Shown here piece by piece: positions 18,219 to 26,805 of a stretch of 64,000 nt of DNA (within the stretch, counting starts at the first letter, position 1; every line of letters starts with the position of its first letter). A program made the translations under genes and the position numbers. The stretch comes from Halobacillus salinus (lineage in GTDB: Bacteria > Bacillota > Bacilli > Bacillales > Halobacillaceae). The stretch covers positions 176,543 through 240,542 of the forward strand of contig NZ_SRJC01000004.1 in the NCBI RefSeq assembly GCF_004684905.1, read 5' to 3'. The notes beneath the pieces are model-generated. The model was given only the letters and a program-made list of their open reading frames with translations. It did no database searches and had not been told where the DNA came from.

Positions 18219-19628
18219 TTGGGCGCTTCCTGCAGTTCATTTCAAGACTGTCTTGCTTCAGCATCCAACTTTCTATGGACTTATCCGCTCGCTATTCTAC
18301 TGATATTAGGTGGAATATTCCTCACGATTCGCATTAAATTCTTTCAAATTCGTTTTTTCGGCCATGTGTTGCACCAGACCATCGGCCAAATCTTCAAAAA
18401 GACAGAACAAACGGGAACAATCACTCCGTTCCAGGCATTCACTTCCGCACTCGCTTCAACAGCAGGAGCGACGAACATCGTCGGAGTTCCAATTGCGATT
18501 TCCTTAGGCGGTCCAGGTGCTTTGTTCTGGATGTGGGTAGTTGCTTTGATTGGAATGGCAACGAAATATTCAGAGGTTTTATTGGGGATGAAATACCGAG
18601 AAACAAATGATAAGAATGTTTGGGTCGGAGGGCCACAGTATTACATAAAGAAAGCCCTCGGCTGGAAATGGGTGTCTAGTGCCTTCGCCTTTTTCCTCAT
18701 GATTGAACTCATTCCAAGTACCATGGTTCAGTCGAACTCGATCGCAACACAGACCGAGGGAGCCTTTGGTTGGCCGGTTTATATAACAGGAGCCATCATT
18801 TGTGCTGCCATTGCCCTTGTGGTGTTCGGCGGGATTAAGAGGATTGCTAATGTCACAGACAAGATGGTGCCAGGCATGGTCATCATTTACCTGGGAGTCT
18901 GTCTCTATGTCATTTTCGCAAACATTGAACAGCTACCGGCTGTATTTGGATTGATCTTCACCCATGCCTTCACGCCTGTCTCGGCAGCGGGAGGTTTTGC
19001 AGGTGCTGGAGTGGCACAGGCTATTCGATGGGGAACTGCAAGAGGACTTTATTCGAACGAAGCCGGTCTCGGAACAGCCCCAATCGCTCACGCCGCTGCG
19101 AAAACAGATCATCCATCCAGACAAGCACTATGGGGAATCTTCAGTGTGTTCATTGATACGATCGTCATCTGTACAATCTCCGGCCTGACCGTTCTCGTGA
19201 CGGATGCTTGGCGACAAGTGGACGGATCAGATGCTTCCAACATGATCAACGTCGCTATCGGTAATGAGCTCGGTGATGCCTTTGGGAGCAGCTTCATTTC
19301 CGTTTTCCTTCTGTTCTTCGTAATCACTACGATTGGAATACTCGTTTTTTACGGCGAGAAACAAGCAGAGTATTTGTTTGGACCAAAAGTCGCTAAAGCC
19401 ATGCGGATTGTGTATATTCTTTCTGTCTTCGTTGGTGCTATTGGTGGACTGGAGTTTGTATGGCAGTTCCTTGATCTGCTTCTTGCTTTCGTCTTACTCA
19501 CCAATATCATTCCACTCCTCTTCTTGCATAAGGAGGTCGCAGACCTTACAGATGACTACGTAAACAGGGTCTACAAGAAGAAAACGGATAAAAAGAACGT
19601 GGAACTATTCGATGAAAAAACGGGATAA
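18219..19628 (+). CDS. Sodium:alanine symporter family (AGCS) amino-acid transporter
   Basis: A 469-residue polytopic membrane protein. It carries family segments TPFQAFTSALASTAGATNIVGVPIAISLGGPGALFWMWVVALIGMATKYSEVLLG and RWGTARGLYSNEAGLGTAPIAHAAAKTDHP. These belong to AGCS transporters, which import alanine or glycine with sodium (AlsT/YrbD-like in Bacillus). The start is taken as TTG at 18219, seven bases after AAGGAGG; the ATG at 18213 abuts that site and is too close. It stands alone between the GntR operon and a bidirectional terminator. A copy of the GntR half-site lies upstream, so cross-regulation is possible. Confidence 0.92.
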   Translation: MGASCSSFQDCLASASNFLWTYPLAILLILGGIFLTIRIKFFQIRFFGHVLHQTIGQIFKKTEQTGTITPFQAFTSALASTAGATNIVGVPIAISLGGPGALFWMWVVALIGMATKYSEVLLGMKYRETNDKNVWVGGPQYYIKKALGWKWVSSAFAFFLMIELIPSTMVQSNSIATQTEGAFGWPVYITGAIICAAIALVVFGGIKRIANVTDKMVPGMVIIYLGVCLYVIFANIEQLPAVFGLIFTHAFTPVSAAGGFAGAGVAQAIRWGTARGLYSNEAGLGTAPIAHAAAKTDHPSRQALWGIFSVFIDTIVICTISGLTVLVTDAWRQVDGSDASNMINVAIGNELGDAFGSSFISVFLLFFVITTIGILVFYGEKQAEYLFGPKVAKAMRIVYILSVFVGAIGGLEFVWQFLDLLLAFVLLTNIIPLLFLHKEVADLTDDYVNRVYKKKTDKKNVELFDEKTG

Positions 19629-19630
19629 AA

Positions 19631-19665
19631 AAAGGCAAGCGGATTTTCTCCGCTTGCCTTTTTAT
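19631..19665. terminator. Bidirectional terminator
   Basis: A 13-bp GC-containing stem (19631-19643 with 19649-19661) flanked by A and T runs, between convergent genes. Confidence 0.9.
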
Positions 19666-20240
19666 TACCTTAAGAATACGTGGTCGCCGATAACGGTCGT
19701 CACTTCTTTTGCACTCAAGTAAGCACTATATGCTTTATCTGGATTGTAGAAGAATAGAGACTCATTATCATAACCTTGGTAGTCCAGTGCTTCTTCTACT
19801 GCAGCTTTAGATTCCTGACTGGCAGGCTTATTGATCTGTCCGTTACTTACTGGAGTGAATTGATACTCCTGGAGAATAACCCCACGGAGAGAATCTGGAA
19901 AGAGTTCACTTTCCACGCGATTTAGAACAACCGTCGCAACGGCAACTTTACCTGCATAACTCTCTCCTTTCGCTTCTGCTTCAACGAGTCTTGATAGCAA
20001 GTCTTTCTCATTAGCATTCGGCATTACAGGGAGTTCTATCGTTTCCCCTGGATAGATGGTATGACTTCTTTTATTATTGATGGCCATCAGCTGATGGCTT
20101 GAAATTCCATAATCGTTGGCAATCTCATATAGAGAATCACCTTTCTGAACGGTGTGCTTCGCCGGTTGATCGGCAGATACCGGTGTAGCCGCTCCTATTA
20201 AACTAGCGAGGGTGAAGACTGAGACTAGAAGTTTTTTCAT
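19665..20240 (-). CDS. Secreted LysM and SleB/CwlJ-type cell-wall hydrolase
   Basis: A 191-residue exported protein. A signal peptide (residues 1-23, ending near VSA) is followed by one LysM peptidoglycan-binding domain (HTVQKGDSLYEIANDYGISSHQLMAINN, about 29-72). A hydrolase domain of the SleB/CwlJ type follows (LLSRLVEAEAKGESYAGKVAVATVVLNRVES onward), including the catalytic-type Glu in EAEAKGE and a closing HVFLR. This class includes cortex-lytic enzymes, but the LysM-first layout with a secretion signal also suits vegetative wall turnover. The start has GGGAGGT upstream. Possible roles in germination or growth cannot be separated from sequence. Confidence 0.88.
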   Translation of the reverse strand: MKKLLVSVFTLASLIGAATPVSADQPAKHTVQKGDSLYEIANDYGISSHQLMAINNKRSHTIYPGETIELPVMPNANEKDLLSRLVEAEAKGESYAGKVAVATVVLNRVESELFPDSLRGVILQEYQFTPVSNGQINKPASQESKAAVEEALDYQGYDNESLFFYNPDKAYSAYLSAKEVTTVIGDHVFLR

Positions 20241-20436
20241 GATGTTTTACCTCCCTATTAACTTTACGATACATAAGTTAACATAAAAGGCAGAATTCTT
20301 TCACTATTAATTCTTTCCACCGTTTCCAATCCAAAAAATTCCCTTCAGTATGCTTTGGCGGTGTTCTCATGTTTTACTTCGCTGAGATATAGGTATAGTC
20401 TTAAACGGCAATACTTATGAAAAAGCAGGTGAACAG

Positions 20437-21018
20437 ATGTTAGATACCCATGCCAGAAAATATGTACAACCTTCTATCGACCGCACGGCCTCCTACTTTT
20501 TGAACCGCGGAAGAACAGCTAACCAAATTACCGTAGTGGCTCTCTTAATCGGAGTCTCTACTAGCTTTTTATATGTTTGGGGACTTCCCATCCTAGCTGT
20601 AGTCATGCTTTGGTTATCAGGATTTCTCGATGCCGTGGATGGAACGATGGCTCGCCACACGAAGACCTCCCCATTCGGAACCGTCATGGACGTTACTTTT
20701 GACCGGATTGTAGAAATCGGAATGATTGTGGCCATAGCCTATGTACACCCTGAAGTCCTATGGCCACTTCTTCTATTGAGTGTCTCGATTATCGTATCGA
20801 TGACCATCTTTTTAGTAGTCGGAACGGTTTCAGAAAAAGCAGGTATGAAATCGTTCTATTACCAGGCCGGTGCTGCCGAGCGTACGGAAGGATTCATCTT
20901 CTTCAGCATTATGCTGTTATTTCCAGACTTCCTTTGGTGGTCCACTATGGCTTTCTTTGCCATCGAACTCTTTACAGGAGGACAACGTTTCTTAGAAGCT
21001 AAAAAAATCTTATCCTAA
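20437..21018 (+). CDS. CDP-alcohol phosphatidyltransferase family protein
   Basis: A 193-residue membrane enzyme with the family motif D-x2-DG-x2-AR-x7-G-x3-D-x3-D, read here as LDAVDGTMARHTKTSPFGTVMDVTFD (about residues 63-88). Several hydrophobic segments flank it. Such enzymes swap CMP from a CDP-alcohol onto an acceptor to make phospholipids. Which alcohol is used (glycerol phosphate, inositol or other) is not evident, and the gene has no pgsA or pssA neighbours. A GCAGGTGA site precedes the ATG. It is a single-gene unit with its own terminator. Confidence 0.85.
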   Translation: MLDTHARKYVQPSIDRTASYFLNRGRTANQITVVALLIGVSTSFLYVWGLPILAVVMLWLSGFLDAVDGTMARHTKTSPFGTVMDVTFDRIVEIGMIVAIAYVHPEVLWPLLLLSVSIIVSMTIFLVVGTVSEKAGMKSFYYQAGAAERTEGFIFFSIMLLFPDFLWWSTMAFFAIELFTGGQRFLEAKKILS

Positions 21019-21052
21019 AAAACGACTGCTCAAGGAGACAGTCGTTTTTTAT
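21017..21052. terminator. Terminator between convergent genes
   Basis: A 12-bp stem (21017-21028 with 21039-21050) including the flanking A and T runs; usable in both directions. Confidence 0.85.
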
Positions 21053-22005
21053 AGATCTATTTCTCCACCGAACCTTCGCTTCACACCACGAATACCCGCA
21101 ATGTCTTCGATGATGCGAAGAACAGCAGCGTCTTTCGCTTTCGCTTCCACCATCACGTCTACGGGTTGATCCAGTGATTTCAGCTCTTTCAGTAAAGGAC
21201 GGATAAATTCTAAGTCTACATAATCAGCGTGGCTACGGTATTCCTTCTCGTTTTTCGGAGAGGAAAGATGGATCTTAGGCGGGACACCCATATGACTCCA
21301 CGTTTCGTAAAAACGCGGCAACAGTTCTGACAAGGATTCATCCTCGCTGTGATTCGCCATAAAGTGATGATAATCAAACATCATCGGGATTTGTTCCTTT
21401 TCACAGATAGATAACGTTTCAGTTGTTGTGTAGGTTTTATCATCATTCTCGAGTGTCATCTGCCGCTTGATAGGATCTTTGAGCTGTTTCAGATTCTCGT
21501 GGAACCTTGCAGTCGCTTTTTCTTTATCCCCATACGCGCCTCCCACATGAATATTGATATGACTCTCCTCATGTAAGTCCATTGCTTGAAGCATCGCATA
21601 ATGATACTCCATATCTTTTACTGCATTCTCTGTCACGTGAGGCTTATCGCTTGTAAATAAAGTGAACTGATTGGGATGAAAGCTTGTACGCAGTCTATGC
21701 TTCCGGACTAGAGAACCAATTTCCTCATACAAAGACTGGAACGGCGTAATATAATCCCACGGTGCTTCATCATGCGTAGCAAGCGGAACAATCGATGAAG
21801 AAAAACGATACAAAGGTAGTTCGTTCGCCAAGTTAAAATGGAGATTTCTCAGCGTATTTTGCAGATTCCGCTCTGTAATACGCTCGAGCTCTTGAATTTG
21901 TGTGTCAGGGTCAAGCTTCTTATACCTCGCGAAGGTCATCGTCTTTGCTGGTGTGGCTTCGTAAAGCGAGAGGGCATGAGATACATAGCCGAATCGGATT
22001 CTCAT
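21049..22005 (-). CDS. uvsE: UV DNA damage endonuclease
   Basis: A 318-residue protein matching the length of Bacillus UvsE. Motifs of the metal-dependent TIM-barrel UVDE family are present: MRIRFGYVSHAL, RTSFHPNQFTLF, HINIHVGGAYGDKEKA, LENDDKTYT, MMFDYHHF and PPKIHLSSPK, with the metal-binding His and Glu residues. It nicks DNA 5' of UV lesions in the cytosol, an alternative to UvrABC. The start is ATG at 22005 with GGAGAC upstream. A longer frame reaching 22149 passes through the terminator of the neighbouring gene and has no ribosome site. Confidence 0.93.
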   Translation of the reverse strand: MRIRFGYVSHALSLYEATPAKTMTFARYKKLDPDTQIQELERITERNLQNTLRNLHFNLANELPLYRFSSSIVPLATHDEAPWDYITPFQSLYEEIGSLVRKHRLRTSFHPNQFTLFTSDKPHVTENAVKDMEYHYAMLQAMDLHEESHINIHVGGAYGDKEKATARFHENLKQLKDPIKRQMTLENDDKTYTTTETLSICEKEQIPMMFDYHHFMANHSEDESLSELLPRFYETWSHMGVPPKIHLSSPKNEKEYRSHADYVDLEFIRPLLKELKSLDQPVDVMVEAKAKDAAVLRIIEDIAGIRGVKRRFGGEIDL

Positions 22006-22112
22006 ATCGCTGTCTCCTTTCTTCGTCAAATGTTCCCATTTTCGGAGGATTTTATTCTTATGGAGTGGTTTTGGATGTGGGGGCTTTTCTTTTCCTCGCC
22101 TAATTAATTTCA

Positions 22113-22143
22113 AGAAAAAAGCGGCTAGCAAGATGCCAGCCGC
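22113..22143 (-). terminator. Terminator of the aldo/keto reductase gene
   Basis: Stem GCGGCT (22121-22126) with AGCCGC (22138-22143) and an eight-base A run on the plus strand to the left, which is the U-tract for the minus strand. Confidence 0.85.
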
Positions 22144-22152
22144 CGACAATAT

Positions 22153-22977
22153 TTATCGTACATTCATTTCAGATGGTTTCGGACCTTTACGACCGTTTCG
22201 GTCTAATCGATTGATCGCTTCCATGTCTTCTGTAGACAGTTCGAAATCAAACACGTCAAAGTTTTCTTCGATGCGATGAGGAGTGACAGACTTCGGAATC
22301 ACGATTGCATCGCTCTGTAGGTGCCAGCGGATGACGACTTGTGCTGGTGTCTTCTCGTGTTTTTCTGCGATGGATGTGATGACGTCGTCTTTCAAGACTT
22401 CGCCTCCCTGCATGAGGGGACTCCATGCTTCTATGTGGATGCCGTGCTTACGACCAAATTCTTTCAGTTCATTTTGCGCAAGGTACGGGTGGCACTCGAC
22501 TTGGTTGACAGCCGGCTTCACTTCGCACTCTTCCATGATGCGCTCCAGGTGCTCGATATCAAAGTTGCAGACGCCGATCGCTTTCGTTTTGCCGTCTTTT
22601 TGCAACTGTTCAAGTGCTTTGTAAGTCTCGACATAATCGTCATATTCAGGAGTCGGCCAGTGAATCAAGTACAGGTCGACATAATCAAGACCTAGTTTGT
22701 CCAGGCTTGTTTCCATCGCTTTGATTGTGTTGTCGTAGCCTTGGTCTGCGTTCCACACTTTTGTCGTGATGAAGATTTCGTCACGGCCTAGTCCGCTTTG
22801 CTTGATTGCTTCGCCGACTTGTTTTTCGTTACCATAGATAGCTGCTGTATCAATGTGACGATAACCTGTTTCGAAGGCTTTTGTGACGGCAGGTACCGCT
22901 TCATTTTCCTCGACTTGCCAAACACCAAAACCAAGTTGTGGCATCTCTACTTGGTTATGTAGCGACATTGTTTTCAT
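22153..22977 (-). CDS. Aldo/keto reductase (YvgN/YtbE-like)
   Basis: A 274-residue NADPH-dependent oxidoreductase with the catalytic tetrad Asp43, Tyr48, Lys73 and the His of LIHWP (about 106). The family signatures FETGYRHIDTAAIYGNEKQVGEAI and VIPKSVTPHRIEENFDVFDFEL are present. It reduces aldehydes or ketones such as methylglyoxal, as its Bacillus relatives YvgN and YtbE do. The start is ATG at 22977 behind AAAGGGAG. The true substrate is unknown; it forms a single-gene unit. Confidence 0.93.
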   Translation of the reverse strand: MKTMSLHNQVEMPQLGFGVWQVEENEAVPAVTKAFETGYRHIDTAAIYGNEKQVGEAIKQSGLGRDEIFITTKVWNADQGYDNTIKAMETSLDKLGLDYVDLYLIHWPTPEYDDYVETYKALEQLQKDGKTKAIGVCNFDIEHLERIMEECEVKPAVNQVECHPYLAQNELKEFGRKHGIHIEAWSPLMQGGEVLKDDVITSIAEKHEKTPAQVVIRWHLQSDAIVIPKSVTPHRIEENFDVFDFELSTEDMEAINRLDRNGRKGPKPSEMNVR

Positions 22978-23063
22978 ATTTAAGACTCCCTTTCTTTGTG
23001 AGAATACATTGAAATCGTACCACATGTAAGCTTCCAAATGCCGGTATTTTGCTCATTAAGAAA

Positions 23064-23086
23064 GCACCGACTCACTTCGTCGGTGC
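23064..23086 (-). terminator. Terminator overlapping the end of the 23072 gene
   Basis: GCACCGAC (23064-23071) pairs with GTCGGTGC (23079-23086). The downstream minus-strand tract reads TTTCTT. The stop codon of the membrane protein gene is inside the hairpin. Confidence 0.7.
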
Positions 23087-23551
23087 CTTCGGATAGATCC
23101 GGATCATCCGGAAAATTAAAAAGGTGAAAATCCCTATGAATAATACCGCGCTGATCCAATCAGATACTGCCAAATTTTTCAATAAGACGCTCAAAATCAG
23201 CGGTATGGTGGAAGCATAGGCGGACATCTTCCACAACTGCTGGTAGGCGAGTTTCCTTCCCATGACGTTTTTCATCACCATCGCAGCGCCTGCAAAAATC
23301 GAAACACCGACGATGATGAGGAATATAATCAATAATGGATAGAAGACAAAGACCTGCGCGAGATAAAGCCCTCTCGAAACTTCCGTCAAATCAGATTCCA
23401 AACGGATGATGGTGCCGATCATATCCGGTAGGAACAAAACAGCGAGAAGTAAGAAAAGATAACCAATTGTGTGGGTGATGCCTTTTCGGTTCAAGCGGAA
23501 CATCGCTTCCTTCTTTGGCAGACGGAAGCTGTTGAGTAGTGAATCGATCAT
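23072..23551 (-). CDS. Membrane protein, DUF1189-like
   Basis: A 159-residue protein with a short cytoplasmic N-terminus (FRLPKKEAMFRLNRKGITHTIGY) and four hydrophobic segments. The opening resembles DUF1189 proteins of Bacillus, which start with a similar basic helix before the first membrane segment. It is shorter than typical members and lacks their large extracellular loop. Function unknown. It follows the small DUF1450 gene by 12 bases and is probably co-transcribed with it. Confidence 0.6.
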   Translation of the reverse strand: MIDSLLNSFRLPKKEAMFRLNRKGITHTIGYLFLLLAVLFLPDMIGTIIRLESDLTEVSRGLYLAQVFVFYPLLIIFLIIVGVSIFAGAAMVMKNVMGRKLAYQQLWKMSAYASTIPLILSVLLKNLAVSDWISAVLFIGIFTFLIFRMIRIYPKAPTK

Positions 23552-23563
23552 AGCGTACTCCTC

Positions 23564-23812
23564 TTATTCAGCATAAAATGCTAGTTCTTCTTCGATTTTC
23601 GTGCGGATTTTTTCAAGTGCCTCTTCTGATGTCTTACCGAAAACACGGGAACCATTGACGATGGCGTATGGCCTGACTGCGCACATTCCACAGAAGGAGA
23701 GGCATTCGTTCATGAGTACGGCCACTTCTGGGTAATCGGACTCGATGATGCTCTCGATATCTAGTTCGGTAATCAAATTACCATCACAAATCTCGACGAC
23801 GACAATCCCCAT
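23564..23812 (-). CDS. YuzB-like DUF1450 protein
   Basis: An 82-residue soluble protein of the YuzB/DUF1450 type. It contains CLSFCGMCAVRPYAIVNGSRVFG, matching the cysteine arrangement C-L-S-x-C-G-x-C followed by a short beta hairpin. The thioredoxin-like cysteine layout suggests a metal or redox centre, but no function is known. The start is ATG at 23812, ten bases after AAAGGAG; the ATG at 23821 is adjacent to that site and too close. It sits between a RibF-like gene and a membrane protein gene on the same strand. Confidence 0.75.
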   Translation of the reverse strand: MGIVVVEICDGNLITELDIESIIESDYPEVAVLMNECLSFCGMCAVRPYAIVNGSRVFGKTSEEALEKIRTKIEEELAFYAE

Positions 23813-23835
23813 GGGACACATACTCCTTTCTATCG

Positions 23836-24648
23836 TTAAGTTAAGCCTAAAATCTCTCGTGCATACCGTTCATCTTGCTTCATTTGTTCAACAAGTACAT
23901 CCAACCCTTGAAAGTCGGTTTCGTCCCTCAAATGACGTAGGAATTTCACCGAAACTTGTTTATCATATAAATTGCCGGAGAAGCCCATGATATACGCTTC
24001 TACTTTATAAGAATCCCCATTTACTGTAGGACGATATCCAGCACTGATCAACGTATAATAGTAATCCGTATCCACTTGTACCGTTCCTAGATAGACCGCT
24101 GGCTTCACTTCGACATATTCCTCAATTTGACCGAGGTTCAATGTAGGAAAACCAAGTTGCCTGCCTAGTTGTTCCCCTTTTTCAACTACACCGGTTATTT
24201 CAAAGGGACGCCCTAGCATCGACTGGACCGCTTCCATCTTCCCAGCTGTGACAAGGGTACGGATACGTTCACTCGTAATCGGCTCGCCTTGATGTTTGGC
24301 ATCAGGTACGACTGTCACCGGAATGTCGGTGTCGCCCACCTGGTCTGCCATCGATTCTGAGACAATCAGACGTTCTGCCTGCAATTCGTCAACCGAAAAA
24401 GGTTTGATACAATGATAAAAACGGTCAACTCCGAATTCTGACAGCAACCGGACCTGGTCTTGATAAGAAGTAAGACCGCCAGAACCCGGCCACTGGTAAA
24501 CCGCTAGTTCGATGTGGTCCGTGACAAAGGTACGAGCCGTGTCCAGGATATGTTGATGACCGAGATGGAGTCCATCGAATGCCCCTATTACGGCGATTTG
24601 CGGCCTGTTCGATTGTGGTATTCTCTCTTTCACGTGAATGGTTTCCAT
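23836..24648 (-). CDS. RibF-like FAD synthetase/riboflavin kinase paralogue
   Basis: A 270-residue protein with both modules of bacterial RibF. The N-terminal nucleotidyltransferase has GAFDGLHLGHQHIL and an ITSERIR motif in place of the usual ISSTxIR. The C-terminal flavokinase part has LGFPTLNLG (canonical PTAN) and VEAYIMGF-GNLYDK (canonical ExH-LDF-DLYG). Key Thr, Asn and Glu are kept but several positions are diverged, and the protein is shorter than RibF (about 310). It does not lie beside truB, where canonical ribF usually is, so it is likely a second copy with altered activity or regulation. The start is ATG at 24648 behind AAAGGGG. Confidence 0.75.
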   Translation of the reverse strand: METIHVKERIPQSNRPQIAVIGAFDGLHLGHQHILDTARTFVTDHIELAVYQWPGSGGLTSYQDQVRLLSEFGVDRFYHCIKPFSVDELQAERLIVSESMADQVGDTDIPVTVVPDAKHQGEPITSERIRTLVTAGKMEAVQSMLGRPFEITGVVEKGEQLGRQLGFPTLNLGQIEEYVEVKPAVYLGTVQVDTDYYYTLISAGYRPTVNGDSYKVEAYIMGFSGNLYDKQVSVKFLRHLRDETDFQGLDVLVEQMKQDERYAREILGLT

Positions 24649-24749
24649 CCCTTTCATCCCCTTTAAACGAATTATATCCTTATTCTACACCATGTCCATT
24701 GAAGCAACCACCGATCCATTTTTCAACTAATCTGATTGGATGTGAAAAA

Positions 24750-25283
24750 ATGATAGAAAAAGCGAAACAATATGCGACCGAAGCACATCGAGGCCAGAAA
24801 CGGAAAGGTTCTGATGAAGATTATGTCAGGCACCCGATCCGCGTAGCAAAAACGCTTCAAGAGGCGGGCTTCAACGAAGCAACCGTCTGTGCTGGTTATT
24901 TACATGATGTCGTCGAAGATACCGACATCACCCTGGATGACATAGAACAGGAATTCGGGAAGGAAGTAGCTGTTATCGTAGCGGCTCATACGGAGGATAA
25001 AGAGAAGTCGTGGCAGGAACGTAAACAGCATACAATCACAGTGGTTAAGGAATCCTCATTGGATATCAAAGCTTTGATTGTAGCGGATAAATTAGACAAC
25101 TTGCAATCGATCTCCGAAGGACTCTCTACTCAAGGAGACGAGCTGTGGCGCCTATTCAATGCGGGGTATGAACATCAAAAATGGTACTATCAGTCCGTTG
25201 CTCAAGCTATGGGAGAAGGCCTCAAATCAGAACCAGCATTTTTCAGAGCGTACTCGAGACTAGTACACCTTACGTTCCACTAA
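24750..25283 (+). CDS. HD-domain small alarmone hydrolase (SpoT/MESH1-like)
   Basis: A 177-residue HD-superfamily protein that aligns with the hydrolase half of RelA/SpoT. It shows EAHRGQKRKGSDEDYVRHPIRVA, AGYLHDVVEDT (the catalytic HD plus the ED pair) and IKALIVADKLDNL. No synthetase, TGS or ACT domain follows. Such stand-alone proteins degrade (p)ppGpp, and some hydrolyse NADPH, in the cytosol. The ribosome site is weak. The start is ATG at 24750; upstream GTG and TTG codons are out of frame or unsupported. It is divergent from the RibF-like gene and has its own terminator. Confidence 0.82.
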   Translation: MIEKAKQYATEAHRGQKRKGSDEDYVRHPIRVAKTLQEAGFNEATVCAGYLHDVVEDTDITLDDIEQEFGKEVAVIVAAHTEDKEKSWQERKQHTITVVKESSLDIKALIVADKLDNLQSISEGLSTQGDELWRLFNAGYEHQKWYYQSVAQAMGEGLKSEPAFFRAYSRLVHLTFH

Positions 25284-25285
25284 AA

Positions 25286-25314
25286 AAAGTCTAGAGCCGG
25301 ACGCTCTAGACTTT
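25286..25314. terminator. Bidirectional terminator
   Basis: A 12-bp stem (25286-25297 with 25303-25314) flanked by A-rich sequence, between convergent genes. The MurE-like stop lies in the 3' arm. Confidence 0.8.
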
Positions 25315-26805
25315 GTCATATACAGGTGGATAATAACTGTCGATAATGGCCTCATCAGAATGAGGAATCTCTTCCCCTTTAATGATTTGGGCATTGTTGA
25401 TGCATCCGCTTGTCAGCAAGATAATATCATTGTCCTGCCCGAGCTCTAAGGACCTGCGGACGCCTTCCTCTCTGGTTAACGTGGTGTGAATGTGGTGGGC
25501 ATCTGGCTCTCGGAACCCTGTTTTCACTTGCTCAACGATAATTTGCGGATCGTGGTATCCTGGGTGGTCTACAGTGACGACCACTACATCGGCTTTTCCG
25601 TCGATGCTCGCTGCCATCTTTGGCATCTTGTTGAAATCGCGAATACCGATGCCTGCAATCATTACAATCAGACGGTTATATTGAAGCTTTTTCACTTCCT
25701 CCACTAAACGGTTCAGCGCAACGGGCGTATGCGCATAGTCGAGAATGACCTTCTGATTATAAGGTGTTTGAATGACCTGGAATCTGCCCTCTGGACCTTC
25801 CAAACGTGGAAGTACGTCGAGCACCTCTTCGATCGAAAAGCCAAGATGCAGAGCGGTTCCGATGGCAGACAGCACATTCGCCACATTGTATGTGCCATAA
25901 ACAGGGACATACACACTATAGCTTGTACCTTTATAAATAAGTTCGAAAACCGAACCTTCTTCCATTACGTCAATATGGTTCGCCTGCAAATCAGCGGTTG
26001 GGTTACCTTCAATGCTGTAGCTGATCATGGTATCGGAATGTTCCCGGACAAGATCCGCCCCCATACCAGCATCGTCCACGTTTACTACTTGGGCACGCGC
26101 CTGTTTGAACAGACGCATTTTGCATTCTTTATAATGCTCGATCGTGTTGTGATATTCTAAATGCTCTTCGGAGAAATTTGTATGGATTGCGACATCAAAC
26201 TCAATGCCTTCTACCCTTTTTTGATCCAGTGCGATCGATGACACTTCCATTACCGCACCGCGGTCATCTAATTCATATAAATCACGGAAAATATGATGAA
26301 GATCTGCCGATTCTGGAGTTGTCGGCGTGCTCTTTTTGTAAGGTAGTTTTTCACTAGAAGACCAAATACCAGTCGTACCGATTGACCCTGTCGGTAAACC
26401 AAGTAGTGTAAGCAGGGAACGAACGTAGGCCGTTACAGTCGTCTTTCCATTTGTTCCTGTGACACCGACCATCTTCATTACTTCATCTACACTGCCATAG
26501 TAATACTTAGCGAAAGCTGCCATCGCAGCACGAATATTTTCGACTACTAAAAAAGTTTTATCAGGGTGGTCTTTGCTGCAGCTCTCCAGTACGCTGACGT
26601 CTGTACCGAAAATGACATTCGCTCCATTAGCCAACGCCTCCTCAAGATACAGATGCCCATCGTACTGCTCCCCTTTGATGGAGAAAAAAGCGGCATTCGG
26701 CTCGACTCGTTTCGAATGAAAGGAAAGGCTTGAGACCACTTGTTCATACGGCCCGAAAATATGTGATTGGTTCATCATCTGATGTTGTTTAAAGTTTATT
26801 TTCAT
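25306..26805 (-). CDS. MurE-like Mur ligase with atypical specificity motif
   Basis: A 499-residue ATP-dependent amide ligase of the Mur family. The MurE-type N-domain is visible (FFSIKGEQYDGHLYLEEALANGANVIF). The P-loop is VGVTGTNGKTTV, and the C-terminal domain has ILDYAHTPVALNRLVEEV. MurE adds the third residue of the peptidoglycan stem. The specificity motif, DNPR in meso-diaminopimelate enzymes, reads DHPG here, and the GGDRDKxKRP motif is altered to GIGIRDFNKMP. It lies outside any mra/dcw cluster, so it may be a paralogue that adds a different amino acid or acts on a different substrate. The start is ATG at 26805 behind GAGGAAAA. Confidence 0.78.
   Translation of the reverse strand: MKINFKQHQMMNQSHIFGPYEQVVSSLSFHSKRVEPNAAFFSIKGEQYDGHLYLEEALANGANVIFGTDVSVLESCSKDHPDKTFLVVENIRAAMAAFAKYYYGSVDEVMKMVGVTGTNGKTTVTAYVRSLLTLLGLPTGSIGTTGIWSSSEKLPYKKSTPTTPESADLHHIFRDLYELDDRGAVMEVSSIALDQKRVEGIEFDVAIHTNFSEEHLEYHNTIEHYKECKMRLFKQARAQVVNVDDAGMGADLVREHSDTMISYSIEGNPTADLQANHIDVMEEGSVFELIYKGTSYSVYVPVYGTYNVANVLSAIGTALHLGFSIEEVLDVLPRLEGPEGRFQVIQTPYNQKVILDYAHTPVALNRLVEEVKKLQYNRLIVMIAGIGIRDFNKMPKMAASIDGKADVVVVTVDHPGYHDPQIIVEQVKTGFREPDAHHIHTTLTREEGVRRSLELGQDNDIILLTSGCINNAQIIKGEEIPHSDEAIIDSYYPPVYDKV

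Noticed and set aside
22006..22149. N-terminal extension of UvsE
   Set aside because: The added region crosses the minus-strand terminator of the neighbouring gene and lacks a ribosome site; the 22005 start gives the usual family length.
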